Source: Clostridia bacterium
GTDB lineage: Bacteria > Bacillota > Clostridia > Oscillospirales > CAG-272
Length of the DNA stretch: 64,000 bases
NCBI GenBank assembly: GCA_017398595.1
Contig: JAFQFR010000038.1
Coordinates: forward strand, 58,082-122,081
Direction of reading: 5' to 3'
Translations under genes and position numbers: made by a program
Notes under the pieces: generated by a model
Databases searched by the model: none
Seen by the model: only the letters and a program-made list of their open reading frames with translations
Told to the model about the DNA's origin: nothing
Part shown: positions 1-7,787 of the stretch, piece by piece
Numbering within the stretch: position 1 is the first letter of the stretch
How the letters are laid out: every line of letters begins with the position of its first letter

Positions 1-297
1 GTTTTCCTCTTCGAGCAGTTCTGCGTTATATACCTGTTCTTCGAGCTCTTTTACGCGTTCGGAAAGCACGCGGTTTTCCTCTTTCAATCGGTCAAACTCG
101 GTGAAATATTCTCCAAAACCGGAAAGCGAATCGCCAAGGGCGTGCGCGCCGCGCATCAACGGCGTAACAACCGCCATGACGCCGTCCCTGACTGCGCTGC
201 CCTGCCCCATCGCCGTGAGGATGGTCGGCACGCCGCACAGCAGGATCACCAGCGTGAGCAGCACGATAAAAGATTTACTTTTGAAAAATCCGCCCAT
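1..297 (-). CDS. mreC: Rod shape-determining protein MreC, N-terminal part (cut by window start)
   Basis: The visible 99 residues begin with a short basic stretch, then one hydrophobic segment at about residues 9-29 (FIVLLTLVILLCGVPTILTA). A coiled-coil stretch rich in E, L and R follows (about 66-99). This is the normal MreC layout: a bitopic membrane protein whose coiled coil and beta domains lie outside the membrane and organise cell-wall elongation with MreB, MreD, RodA and PBP2. The start is fixed by a GGAG ribosome binding site 7-8 bases upstream. It lies downstream of mreB on the same strand, the usual order, but 233 bases of hairpin repeats separate them. The C-terminal domains are outside the window. 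Confidence 0.9.
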   Translation of the reverse strand, partial: MGGFFKSKSFIVLLTLVILLCGVPTILTAMGQGSAVRDGVMAVVTPLMRGAHALGDSLSGFGEYFTEFDRLKEENRVLSERVKELEEQVYNAELLEEEN

Positions 298-339
298 GGT
301 CAGGCTCTCCTTTCTGTAGTGGTTTTTTAAAAAAACGCT

Positions 340-534
340 ATGATTTGCCCCGATTTGGGGCATGAATTGACGCATATCGCGTCATGATTTCTCGCTGCGC
401 TCCATGATTTGATTTGCAACCTTAATGCCCGCAAGGGCAAATCATGCCGCAGGCAAATCATGAACACGCAGTGTTCAAATCATGCAACCACAGGGTTGCA
501 AATCATGGTAATGCTGCGCTGCGCGCAGCATTAC
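340..534. repeat. Tandem array of short hairpins separated by AAATCAT/ATGATTT
   Basis: Between mreC and mreB the 7-base word ATGATTT (left part) or its complement AAATCAT (right part) recurs about every 15-25 bases. Nearly every interval between words is a small perfect hairpin: GCCCC/GGGGC near 347-361, GACGC/GCGTC near 368-382, GCCC/GGGC near 427-438, GCC/GGC near 446-454, AACAC/GTGTT near 463-475, GCAACC/GGGTTGC near 484-499. The final one, GTAATGCTGC/GCAGCATTAC at 508-534, overlaps the mreB stop codon. The interval sequences differ from each other but each is self-complementary. Confidence 0.8.
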
Positions 535-1565
535 CTCGCCTTATACTGCGTCAGATACGGATAGCGCTCGGGGTGCTCGATGAATTTACCGAGGCCGATG
601 GCACAGGTCTGCATAGGCTTATCGGCGACGCTCACGCGAATGCCCGTGATCTGCGAGAGCAGCACGGTCAAGCCGCGCAGATTGGCACTGCCGCCGGTGA
701 GGATGATGCCGCGGTCGTAAATATCCGAACAGAGCTCGGGCGGCGTTTTTTCGAGTACCGAGCGAATGCAGTCGAGGATCTGCTCGATCTGGTCGCTCAT
801 CGCGTCGCGCACTTCGCCCGAGGTCACATTGAGGATCGCGGGCAGACCGCTGGCAAGGTTCTTGCCGCGCACTTCGATCGAGCCGACGTCCGCCTGCGGA
901 TGCACCGAACCGATGCGCACCTTTAAGAGCTCGGCGGTCTTCGGGCTGATGGAGACATTGTAGCGGCGTTTGATGTACATCATGATCGCTTCATCGAGAC
1001 GATTGCCCGCCACGCGGATGGAACCCGAGGTGACGGTGGCGCCGAGACTGACGGTGGCAACTTCGGTCGTGCCGCCGCCGATGTCAATGATAAAGCTGCC
1101 GCGCGGCGCACCGATCTTGATGCCCGCGCCGATCGCTGCGGCAACCGGCTTTTCGATCAGAGTAACATTGCGCGCGCCTGCGTCGAGCGCCACTTCCTCA
1201 AAGGTGCGGCGATCCACGCCCGTAACGCCGTGCGGTACGCACATGGCAACGCGCGGACGGCTGATCGCCGTGGGACCGACGATCTTGCGCATGAATTTAT
1301 TCAGCATGGAAACGGTGACGTCGTAATCGGCGATGACACCGTCCTTGACAGGGCGAAAAGCGATCTGCTCGCCTGCGGTCTTGCCGACCATCAGGTTTGC
1401 CGCATCGCCGACCTCGAGCACCGCCATCGTGCGGCTGTTGACCGCCGCGACCGAGGGCTCCTGCAAAACGATGCCCTTGCCGTCGGCGTAAATGAGCGTA
1501 TTGGACGTGCCGAGATCAATGCCGATATTCTTGGACACCTTGACCTTGGAAAAATCGAATTTCAT
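531..1565 (-). CDS. mreB: Rod shape-determining protein MreB (actin family)
   Basis: 344 residues, normal MreB length. The actin-fold nucleotide motifs are present: phosphate-1 DLGTSNT (17-23), phosphate-2 DIGGGTTE (161-168) and the adenosine motif ILTGGSANL (about 288-296). MreB forms membrane-bound antiparallel filaments that steer the elongation machinery of the cell wall. The gene sits between maf and mreC on the same strand, the conserved Bacillota order. The start ATG has an AAGGGAG ribosome binding site. The 240-base gap to maf holds two repeat elements, and the stop codon lies inside the last hairpin of the downstream array, which could work as a 3'-end stabiliser or partial terminator before mreC (inference). 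Confidence 0.97.
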   Translation of the reverse strand: MKFDFSKVKVSKNIGIDLGTSNTLIYADGKGIVLQEPSVAAVNSRTMAVLEVGDAANLMVGKTAGEQIAFRPVKDGVIADYDVTVSMLNKFMRKIVGPTAISRPRVAMCVPHGVTGVDRRTFEEVALDAGARNVTLIEKPVAAAIGAGIKIGAPRGSFIIDIGGGTTEVATVSLGATVTSGSIRVAGNRLDEAIMMYIKRRYNVSISPKTAELLKVRIGSVHPQADVGSIEVRGKNLASGLPAILNVTSGEVRDAMSDQIEQILDCIRSVLEKTPPELCSDIYDRGIILTGGSANLRGLTVLLSQITGIRVSVADKPMQTCAIGLGKFIEHPERYPYLTQYKAR

Positions 1566-1612
1566 AGGGAAACTCCCTTCGTGTAGTTAGTAGACAAAGT
1601 ATTCCGCTATTG

Positions 1613-1658
1613 CCTTCCCCCTCGGGGGAAGGTGCCGATGAAATCGGCGGATGAGGGG
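1613..1658 (+). repeat. Double-hairpin repeat, family 2, copy 1
   Basis: Hairpin 1 is CCTTCCCC/GGGGAAGG and hairpin 2 is GCCGAT/ATCGGC, followed by the conserved tail GGATGAGG. Three more copies lie at 5868, 7265 and 7707. Here the second stem differs in sequence from the other copies but keeps pairing. Confidence 0.75.
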
Positions 1659-1684
1659 CTTGTGCGACATCTCGCCGTAGCAAA

Positions 1685-1729
1685 CGGGAGGAGCAAGCCT
1701 AATGCGACCTTAGGTCGCTATTCCCCCAC
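1685..1729 (-). repeat. REP palindrome with a nested GCGACC/GGTCGC palindrome
   Basis: In reverse orientation this reads as a REP whose GTAG foot has changed to GTGG. The loop side contains an extra inner palindrome (GCGACC, TTA, GGTCGC). The same inner insert, at the same place, occurs in the REP at 20950-20993. Confidence 0.6.
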
Positions 1730-1806
1730 CGGGTTTGTGCATAATTTTTACGATCTTCCCCCCAAGGGAGAAGCCTAATAGATACAACAAATCGCTTGGA
1801 TATACA

Positions 1807-2412
1807 TTAAGATTTTATCATATCAAAATAGTCCGTGCCGAGGACGCCGAGCAGGCGGCTGACGGTCTTCGGGGAGAGCCCCATAATGGAGAAAAAGTCG
1901 CCCTCGATGCGATCGATCAGCACCGAGCCGATCCCTTGGATGCCGTAGGCGCCCGCCTTGTCAAGCGGCTCACCCGTGGCAACATACGCCTCTGCCTCTT
2001 CCTCGGAAAATGCGCGCATAACGACCGCGGAGACCTCAGCTGCCGAGATCGAGCGACCGCCGCTGACCAGACAAGTGCCCGTGCAGACGAAATGCGTTTT
2101 GCCCGAGAGCAGCAGCAGCATGCGCTTGGCATCGGCGGCATCCTTCGGCTTGCCGAGCGGTTTGCCGTCGAGGTACACGAGCGTGTCGGCGGCGAGGATC
2201 ATGGTATCCTCGTCAAATCTGCCCTCGGCGAGAAGCGCCTGCTTGGCGGCGAGTGCCTTGCGCGCGGCAAGGATCTCGCCCGCGTTTTCCATGGTGATCC
2301 CCTCTCCGAGCGTTTCATCGGCAGGGGCGGTATAGACGGTATGGGGCAGCTGCATCCGCGTTAAGATCTCGCTGCGGCGAGGGGACGCAGACGCAAGGTA
2401 AAGCGTTTTCAT
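1807..2412 (-). CDS. maf: Maf-like nucleoside triphosphate pyrophosphatase
   Basis: 201 residues. It opens with the Maf signature LASASPRRSEIL (the S-x-R-R triphosphate-binding segment), has the acidic segment AADTLVYLDGKPLGKP, and YGIQG near the C-terminus. Maf enzymes hydrolyse dTTP, UTP or modified NTPs to monophosphates and act as house-cleaning enzymes in the cytoplasm. The start ATG overlaps the stop of the U32 gene (ATGA), which points to translational coupling and excludes the longer upstream reading. It is followed by mreB, as in many Bacillota. The sequence fits the dTTP/UTP-specific (YhdE) branch, but I cannot settle the substrate. Confidence 0.93.
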   Translation of the reverse strand: MKTLYLASASPRRSEILTRMQLPHTVYTAPADETLGEGITMENAGEILAARKALAAKQALLAEGRFDEDTMILAADTLVYLDGKPLGKPKDAADAKRMLLLLSGKTHFVCTGTCLVSGGRSISAAEVSAVVMRAFSEEEAEAYVATGEPLDKAGAYGIQGIGSVLIDRIEGDFFSIMGLSPKTVSRLLGVLGTDYFDMIKS

Positions 2413-4409
2413 TTCTCTTTGATTCTCCGTATGTCGTATTCGGGGGGCAGACGGCGCTCGTATGCGTCGAGAACCGCAAGCATCTCCTGCGGCTTTTCGG
2501 TGGTGAACAGAAAATGCTGTCCGCCGCGCGGAGGACGGTCCGCCGCATAGGTCGGCACGCTGTTGAAGAGCAGATTGCGGTGCGGCTCCTCGCGCAGGAT
2601 GGGAAAATGCTTGCCGCGGCGGTCGATCAGCTCGGCGCGGTCGTTGCCGCACGCCTTGCAGCCCGAAAGATCGGTCGCTGCGCATTTTTCGAGCAGCATG
2701 ATCGGCAGTCTGCCGTAGACGATATTGCGCACATTGCCGCCAATGTCGCGGGACTGCGCCTGCGTCAGCTCGGGTGAGAGGATCAGGCTCTCAAAGCCGT
2801 TTGCCAGCGCAAGCTCTGCCGACGTTTTGTTGGTGATATTGAGTCGGAAGTCGCCGTGGACGTGCATGCCGCTTGCCGTAGCGAGGGGCAGATGCCCGTA
2901 GTTGCCGCAGAGCACATGCTCGGCGCCCATCTCGCGGGCGCGCGCAAGGTCGGCGGCAATCTTATCTTTCTCGGTCTCAAAGATCGCGCCGGGGAGCTGT
3001 ACGCCCTTGACGCGCGGATCCTTTGCTTGCAGATATTCCGCCAGCGGCAGGAAAACCACGTCAAAATAGTTGTAAAATGCATCTTCGCGCGGCAGGTTCT
3101 TTGCGCGGAAGACAAGCGCTGTACGCGCCTTGGGATCTTCTTTTTCGGTCGGATGTGCAAAGGACGGCTCGCTTGTAACATGCTCGCGCTCGCCGATCGC
3201 CGCATACCGCTCGATCGCTTCGCGGCGCAAGGCGTTGATCTCGCTGACGCGCAGAATGAGCCCATCGTCCATGTCGATCGCAAGATCGGTGCAGGTGTAT
3301 GCGGTGGCGCCGAGCTTTGTAAGGTTCTTTTCCAGTGCCGCGCGGTCAAGGGGTGCGGTGCGCGCCTCTTCGGGCGTGCCGCCGCACACGGTCACTTCGC
3401 CCTTTTCGCCGCACACGGTCAGGGCAAACGCCTGTCCGCGGCGAAGCGTCGCCGCCATTCGGATGGGCACTTTGCGCTCGATGCCGCAAAACGGCGTCAG
3501 CTCGCGGCTCTTCTGCCGCGCATCCTCACTGCGCGTGCCAAGCATGGATGCGTTGATCTTCCTGTCAAAATAGCCGGTGGTAAAGCCGTCGCGGCTGAAA
3601 ATTTCGGCAAGTTCGGCATTCTCCGCGGCGGTGGCACTGCGCCGCTCGTCGAGCAGGCGGCGGTAGATCTTGACCACGCCGTGCACATACTCGGGCGACT
3701 TCATGCGCCCCTCGATCTTGAGGGATGCCGCGCCCGTGGAAAGCAGTTCGGGAATGCGGGACGCCATCGAAAGGTCTTTTAAGCTGAGCGGATATTTGCC
3801 GCTCTTGTCGGGCAGACGGCAGGGCTGTGCGCACATGCCGCGATTGCCGCTGCGTCCGCCGATCATGCTGCTATAGAGGCACTGTCCGCTGTGGCACACG
3901 CAGAGTGCGCCATGAATAAAGGTCTCGATCTCGATGGGCGAATTCTGACACAGCGCCGTGAGATCCTCCCTCGACAGCTCGCGCGCGCCGACCATGCGGT
4001 CAAAGCCGCAGGCGGCAAGGAACTTCGCCGCGTCGGCATTGTGCCCCGAAAACTGCGTGCTGCCGTGCAGACGCATGGTGGGGATATACCGGTGGATCAG
4101 CGTCGCGGCGCCCATATCGGCGATGATAAGCGCGTCGATGCCCGCATTTTCGAGAAATGCGGCATATTCGAGCACCTCGCGCATCTCGCGGTCGTAGATC
4201 AGCGTGTTGAGCGTGATATAGCTCTTCACGCCGTAGGCGCGGCAGAGCTTTGCCGCCTCGGTAATCTCGTCACGGGTAAAATTCTTGGCAAAGGCGCGTG
4301 CGCCGAAGCTCTCGCCAGCGAAATACACCGCGTCGGCGCCTGCGTCGATCGCCGCCTCGAGCGCGGTAAAGCTGCCCGCAGGGGCAAGTAATTCCGGCAG
4401 AGCGCTCAT
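2409..4409 (-). CDS. Peptidase U32 family protein with C-terminal DUF3656-like region
   Basis: 666 residues. The N-terminal half is a U32 TIM-barrel (ELLAPAGSFTALEAAIDAGADAVY at the start). Conserved cysteines lie in CVCHSGQCLYSS and GNRGMCAQPCR, and KIEGRMKSPEYV follows. The extra 300 residues match the long form typified by RlhA of E. coli, which is needed for hydroxylation of C2501 in 23S rRNA. An rRNA-modification role, with an iron-sulfur or prephenate-linked chemistry, is therefore more likely than proteolysis (family knowledge plus inference). The gene overlaps zapA upstream and maf downstream by ATGA, so the three are probably co-translated. Confidence 0.85.
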   Translation of the reverse strand: MSALPELLAPAGSFTALEAAIDAGADAVYFAGESFGARAFAKNFTRDEITEAAKLCRAYGVKSYITLNTLIYDREMREVLEYAAFLENAGIDALIIADMGAATLIHRYIPTMRLHGSTQFSGHNADAAKFLAACGFDRMVGARELSREDLTALCQNSPIEIETFIHGALCVCHSGQCLYSSMIGGRSGNRGMCAQPCRLPDKSGKYPLSLKDLSMASRIPELLSTGAASLKIEGRMKSPEYVHGVVKIYRRLLDERRSATAAENAELAEIFSRDGFTTGYFDRKINASMLGTRSEDARQKSRELTPFCGIERKVPIRMAATLRRGQAFALTVCGEKGEVTVCGGTPEEARTAPLDRAALEKNLTKLGATAYTCTDLAIDMDDGLILRVSEINALRREAIERYAAIGEREHVTSEPSFAHPTEKEDPKARTALVFRAKNLPREDAFYNYFDVVFLPLAEYLQAKDPRVKGVQLPGAIFETEKDKIAADLARAREMGAEHVLCGNYGHLPLATASGMHVHGDFRLNITNKTSAELALANGFESLILSPELTQAQSRDIGGNVRNIVYGRLPIMLLEKCAATDLSGCKACGNDRAELIDRRGKHFPILREEPHRNLLFNSVPTYAADRPPRGGQHFLFTTEKPQEMLAVLDAYERRLPPEYDIRRIKEK

Positions 4410-4735
4410 TTACGGTTCTTGAGCTTGGCTTCCAGCTCGTCCACTTTCTTCGACAGGCGGTCGTTCTCCTCGCGCATACGCGCAAGGTTTGCCGTGTAGA
4501 GTCCAAGCTGCGCTTCCGCCTTGTCGGCGCGCGCCGTCGCATTCTGGGCGTCGCTCAGGTACTCAAGCGCGCAGAAAAGTGCCGCCTCGGTCTTGGAGAC
4601 CTGGCGCGACTTCCAGAGCACGCTCTGCACGCGTTCGTTGAGCGTCTTGGCAAGCGCCTTGACGGTTTCTTCACTTTCATCGCTGACGATGCTGACAGGC
4701 AGATCCAGCAGCGTAATGGTAAATTTCTGTTTCAT
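4406..4735 (-). CDS. zapA: Cell division protein ZapA-like
   Basis: 109 residues. An N-terminal ZapA domain (KFTITLLDLPVSIVSDESEETVKALAKTLNERV) is followed by a long coiled coil ending in KVDELEAKLKNRK. ZapA binds and cross-links FtsZ filaments at the division ring. It is the first gene of the minus-strand operon zapA-U32-maf and ends in an ATGA overlap with the U32 start. A small ZapA next to a U32 gene is a common arrangement in Clostridia. The start has an AGAGG ribosome binding site. Confidence 0.85.
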   Translation of the reverse strand: MKQKFTITLLDLPVSIVSDESEETVKALAKTLNERVQSVLWKSRQVSKTEAALFCALEYLSDAQNATARADKAEAQLGLYTANLARMREENDRLSKKVDELEAKLKNRK

Positions 4736-4760
4736 CTATAAAACCTCTTTGAAATGAGAC

Positions 4761-4789
4761 TTGCATTTCTGATCGCAATGCTATATAAT
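4761..4789 (+). promoter_or_regulatory. Sigma-A type promoter of proB
   Basis: TTGCAT at 4761-4766, a 17-base spacer, and a perfect TATAAT at 4784-4789. It lies in the divergent gap between zapA and proB, about 70 bases before the proB start. Confidence 0.75.
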
Positions 4790-4863
4790 AATTTATTATA
4801 CTATATTAAAAAGGTAAAAGAAATACCTTTTGCGAAAATTTTGAGTGCGGAGAATCGGGAAAA

Positions 4864-5655
4864 ATGAACAATGCCGGAAATTATAAGAGAATCGTGGTCA
4901 AGATCGGAACTTCGACGCTGACGCATGAGACGGGAAAGCTGAATCTGCACCGTATCGAGACGCTGGCGCGCGTGCTGTCGGATATTAAAAACAGCGGCAC
5001 GGAAGTGGTTCTGGTTTCGAGCGGCGCGGTCACCGCGGGCGTGGCGAAGATTGGGTTCCACCGACCGACCAGTACCAAGGAAAAGCAGGCGCTTGCCGCG
5101 ATCGGTCAGAACGAGATCATGAAGATCTACGGCAAATTTTTCTCGCTCTACGGGCATCCCATCGCGCAGCTTCTGCTGACCAAGGACGTGATCGACGCGC
5201 CCGCGCGCCGTGCGCTCGCCGAGGACACGCTGGAAGAGCTGCTCTCGATGGGCTGTGTGCCGATCATCAATGAAAACGACCCCGTCTCCTGCTATGAGAT
5301 CGAGTTCGGCGGCAACGACCGCCTCTCGGCGTGCGTCGGCGTTCTCTGCCACGCAGACATCGTGGTCAACCTCACCGACATCGACGGCTACTACGACAGC
5401 GACCCGCGCAAGAACCCGTATGCCAAGATGATCCCCTATGTGGAGAGCGTCACCGACAAGATGGTGGAGAACGCAGGCGGCGCGGGCACCGAGCGCGGTA
5501 CCGGCGGTATGCAGGCAAAGCTGATCGCGGCGCAGATGCTTGCGGACGCGGGCATCCCGATGATGATCGTGCAGGGCACCGATCCCGAGGTCCTGTACAA
5601 GGTCATGGACGGCAGCGCCAAGGGTACATATTTTGCGGGCGTAGCCGCAAAATAA
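4864..5655 (+). CDS. proB: Glutamate 5-kinase
   Basis: 263 residues. Amino-acid kinase fold with VVKIGTSTLT near the N-terminus, SSGAVTAGV, the glutamate-binding INENDPV and NDRLSA. It phosphorylates glutamate to glutamyl 5-phosphate, the first step of proline synthesis. The C-terminal PUA domain of the E. coli enzyme is absent: the protein ends just after the kinase core, as in several Bacillota. proA follows on the same strand but 315 bases later, the gap being filled by repeats. The ATG has a GGAGA ribosome binding site. Confidence 0.95.
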   Translation: MNNAGNYKRIVVKIGTSTLTHETGKLNLHRIETLARVLSDIKNSGTEVVLVSSGAVTAGVAKIGFHRPTSTKEKQALAAIGQNEIMKIYGKFFSLYGHPIAQLLLTKDVIDAPARRALAEDTLEELLSMGCVPIINENDPVSCYEIEFGGNDRLSACVGVLCHADIVVNLTDIDGYYDSDPRKNPYAKMIPYVESVTDKMVENAGGAGTERGTGGMQAKLIAAQMLADAGIPMMIVQGTDPEVLYKVMDGSAKGTYFAGVAAK

Positions 5656-5970
5656 TGAAATAAATCCCTGTCGGGATTTGTGAAATCCGTCTGCAAAGCG
5701 ATATCCCTCATCAGTCAACCGCTCCAAAGCAGGCATCCCGCAGGCAAGGCAGAACGCGGCGGAACAAATAGTTCCTGTTTATGCTTTACCGGAGTCGCGT
5801 TTGACAGCTTCCCCCATTTTACATAGTATATAGCCATAGCTTTGAGAGTTGGGGAAGCCTTATTGTGCCTTCCCTTGGGGGAAGGGGGACCGCCTCGCGG
5901 TGGATGAGGGACTTGTGCAAACATCGCGCCATAGCAGACGGGCGGCAATACAACAACAAAAGGAACCAAT
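5656..5970 (+). repeat. Repeat-filled gap between proB and proA (family 2 copy at 5868-5910)
   Basis: No gene seen. The gap starts with a small hairpin (AATCCC/GGGATT near 5664-5681) without a long T-run. It contains the family 2 repeat at 5868-5910: stem CCTTCCC/GGGAAGG, then CCGC/GCGG and GGATGAGG. The tail after the repeat (cttgtgc...gacggg) resembles the tail after copy 1 near 1659-1688, so the repeat unit may be longer than its two hairpins. Confidence 0.65.
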
Positions 5971-7224
5971 ATGGAAATTTTTGATTATATTTTATCTTTG
6001 GAAAAGCGGGCGGCGGCAGCGGTATCGGAAATGAGCTGTGCGTCGTTTGCGGCGCGCAACGCAGTGCTCTCCCGCCTGGCGGACGCCCTGCGCGAGGGTG
6101 CGGCAAGCGTGCTCGCGGCAAACAAGGTCGACCTTGATGCGGCGGCGGAAAACGGCGTTGCGCCGCAGATGCTCGACCGCCTGGCACTAAATGACACACG
6201 CATAGAGGGCATGGCAGCCTCTCTCGAAGCGCTCGCCGCACTGCCCGACGCCATCGGCGCCGAAAAGGTCTGGACGCGCGAGAGCGGCATCGAGATCCAT
6301 GAGCGCCGCGTACCGCTGGGCGTTGTCGCCATCATCTTTGAGGCGCGCCCGAATGTCACGCTCGACGCGGCGGCGCTCTGCATCAAAACAGGCAATGTTG
6401 CCATCCTGCGCGGCGGCAAAGAAGCGCTGCACACCTCGATGGCGATCCGCGACATCATCTGCGACACACTGGAAAGCTGCGGTCTGCCGCGTGACGGCGT
6501 GTTGCTGGTAGAACGCACCGAGCGCGAGGGCGCAAACGCGCTGATGACCATACGCGGTTATGTGGACGTACTGATCCCGCGCGGCGGCAAGGGACTGATC
6601 CGTAACGTGGTGGAAAACGCGAAAGTGCCCGTCATTGAAACGGGTGCGGGCAACTGCCATGTGTATGTGGAGAAGTCCGCCGACTTCGACATGGCGCGCA
6701 GGATCATCCTCAATGCAAAGGTACAGCGTCCGTCGGTCTGCAACGCGATCGAAAGTCTGCTCTGCGACCGCGCGATTGCAAAAGAGTTCCTGCCCCTCTT
6801 TGCGGAAGACATGCGGGAGCGAGGCGTAGAGATCCGCGCGGACGCAAACTGCATCGACTGCTTTAAAAATGCGGTGCTTGCCACCGAGGAAGACCACTAC
6901 ACCGAGTACAACGATCTGATCCTCTCGGTCAAGGTCGTGGAAAACGTGGACGAGGCGATCGACCATATCAACACGCACGGCACCCGCCACAGCGAAGCGA
7001 TCGTCACGCGTGACGACGCGGCGGCAAGCCGCTTTACCGACCGCGTAGACGCGGCGGCAGTGTATGTGAACACCTCGACGCGCTTTACCGACGGCGGCGA
7101 ATTCGGCTATGGCGCGGAGATCGGCATCTCCACGCAAAAGCTGCATGCCCGCGGTCCCATGGGCCTTGCTGCCCTCACCACGGTGAAATATATCGTGCAC
7201 TCAAACGGAGAAGTGAGAAAGTAA
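5971..7224 (+). CDS. proA: Gamma-glutamyl phosphate reductase
   Basis: 417 residues, normal length. Aldehyde dehydrogenase superfamily with VPLGVVAIIFEARPNVT, AILRGGKEA, VPVIETGAGNCHVYV and the catalytic cysteine in QRPSVCNAIESLL. It reduces glutamyl 5-phosphate with NADPH to glutamate semialdehyde, the second step of proline synthesis after proB. The ribosome binding site is AAAGGA. The proB-proA gap is unusually long and repeat-rich for this pair. Confidence 0.97.
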   Translation: MEIFDYILSLEKRAAAAVSEMSCASFAARNAVLSRLADALREGAASVLAANKVDLDAAAENGVAPQMLDRLALNDTRIEGMAASLEALAALPDAIGAEKVWTRESGIEIHERRVPLGVVAIIFEARPNVTLDAAALCIKTGNVAILRGGKEALHTSMAIRDIICDTLESCGLPRDGVLLVERTEREGANALMTIRGYVDVLIPRGGKGLIRNVVENAKVPVIETGAGNCHVYVEKSADFDMARRIILNAKVQRPSVCNAIESLLCDRAIAKEFLPLFAEDMRERGVEIRADANCIDCFKNAVLATEEDHYTEYNDLILSVKVVENVDEAIDHINTHGTRHSEAIVTRDDAAASRFTDRVDAAAVYVNTSTRFTDGGEFGYGAEIGISTQKLHARGPMGLAALTTVKYIVHSNGEVRK

Positions 7225-7264
7225 CAGAAGGAAGCATCCCGATTTAAGCGCAGTTTTCCCTTAG

Positions 7265-7310
7265 CCTTCTCCTGTAGGAGAAGGGGGACCGCCGCGCGGT
7301 GGATGAGGAG
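7265..7310 (+). repeat. Double-hairpin repeat, family 2, copy 3 (left flank of DUF559 gene)
   Basis: CCTTCTCC/GGAGAAGG, then CCGC/GCGG and TGGATGAGGAG. The GAGGAG at its end is at ribosome-binding distance from the DUF559 start at 7318. Confidence 0.75.
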
Positions 7311-7317
7311 TTTGTTT

Positions 7318-7692
7318 ATGTATCCATATAATAAAAAGCTTGTCCACAATGCGCAAGCGCTTCGAAAAAACATGACTCCCGAAGAGAAACATCTGTGGTA
7401 TGATTTTCTCCGCAAATTGCCGGTAACGGTGAAACGACAGAAAAACATCGAGAATTATATTGTCGATTTCTATATTGCAACCGGTAAAATCGCGATAGAG
7501 ATCGATGGAATACAACATACTGCACCTGAGCATTCAGCCGCGGATGCAGCAAGAGATAAAGCACTCGGAAACTGGGGGATCACAGTATTACGATATTCCA
7601 ATGCGGATATTCGTGAAAGGTTTCACACAGTTGCCGAAGACATACTGCAGCATCTTGGATTCAACGCAGCGGATCTAAAAGAAAAAGAGTAA
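7318..7692 (+). CDS. DUF559 (Vsr-like endonuclease fold) protein
   Basis: 124 residues. The typical DUF559 pattern is present: LRKNMTPEEKHLWYDFLR near the N-terminus, then VDFYI, KIAIEIDG-x-QH, a conserved D-rich helix (AADAARDKAL), and GITVLRYSNADI. The E-x-D residues of IEIDG and the later conserved positions match the PD-(D/E)XK/Vsr-like nuclease fold; the biological target of the family is not known to me. I chose ATG 7318 over 7303 because the GAGGAG at 7305-7310, supplied by the repeat, is correctly spaced for it. The gene is framed by inverted copies of repeat family 2 (7265-7310 and 7707-7749) and its codon use is more AT-rich than proA and thiI, suggesting a mobile cassette (inference). 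Confidence 0.85.
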   Translation: MYPYNKKLVHNAQALRKNMTPEEKHLWYDFLRKLPVTVKRQKNIENYIVDFYIATGKIAIEIDGIQHTAPEHSAADAARDKALGNWGITVLRYSNADIRERFHTVAEDILQHLGFNAADLKEKE

Positions 7693-7706
7693 AGGTCGGG
7701 CAAACG

Positions 7707-7749
7707 CCTCATCCACCGCGCGGCGGTCCCCTTCCCCCACCGGGGAAGG
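7707..7749 (-). repeat. Double-hairpin repeat, family 2, copy 4 (right flank, inverted)
   Basis: Inverted copy: CCTCATCCACCGC, then CGGTCCCC, then CCTTCCCC-type arms with GGGGAAGG at its right end. It ends about 40 bases before the thiI start and about 15 bases after the DUF559 stop. Confidence 0.75.
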
Positions 7750-7787
7750 CAAAAATGCGCACTGCACAGAAAGGAATGGGCATAACG

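Noticed and set aside
340..534. CRISPR-like array between mreC and mreB
   Set aside because: Repeat word is only 7 bases, its orientation flips, and the spacers are self-complementary hairpins of unequal length. No cas genes in the window.
4801..5736. 311-codon frame opposite proB
   Set aside because: It only mirrors proB; no ribosome binding site and no domain.
5668..5970. Possible proline or T-box riboswitch between proB and proA
   Set aside because: No T-box sequence (TGGNACC-type) and no known leader pattern; the gap consists of repeats.
7755..7787. Upstream ATG for thiI at 7755
   Set aside because: It would start in the flanking repeat; the family starts at MKEVILCKYGE, and AAGGA lies between.
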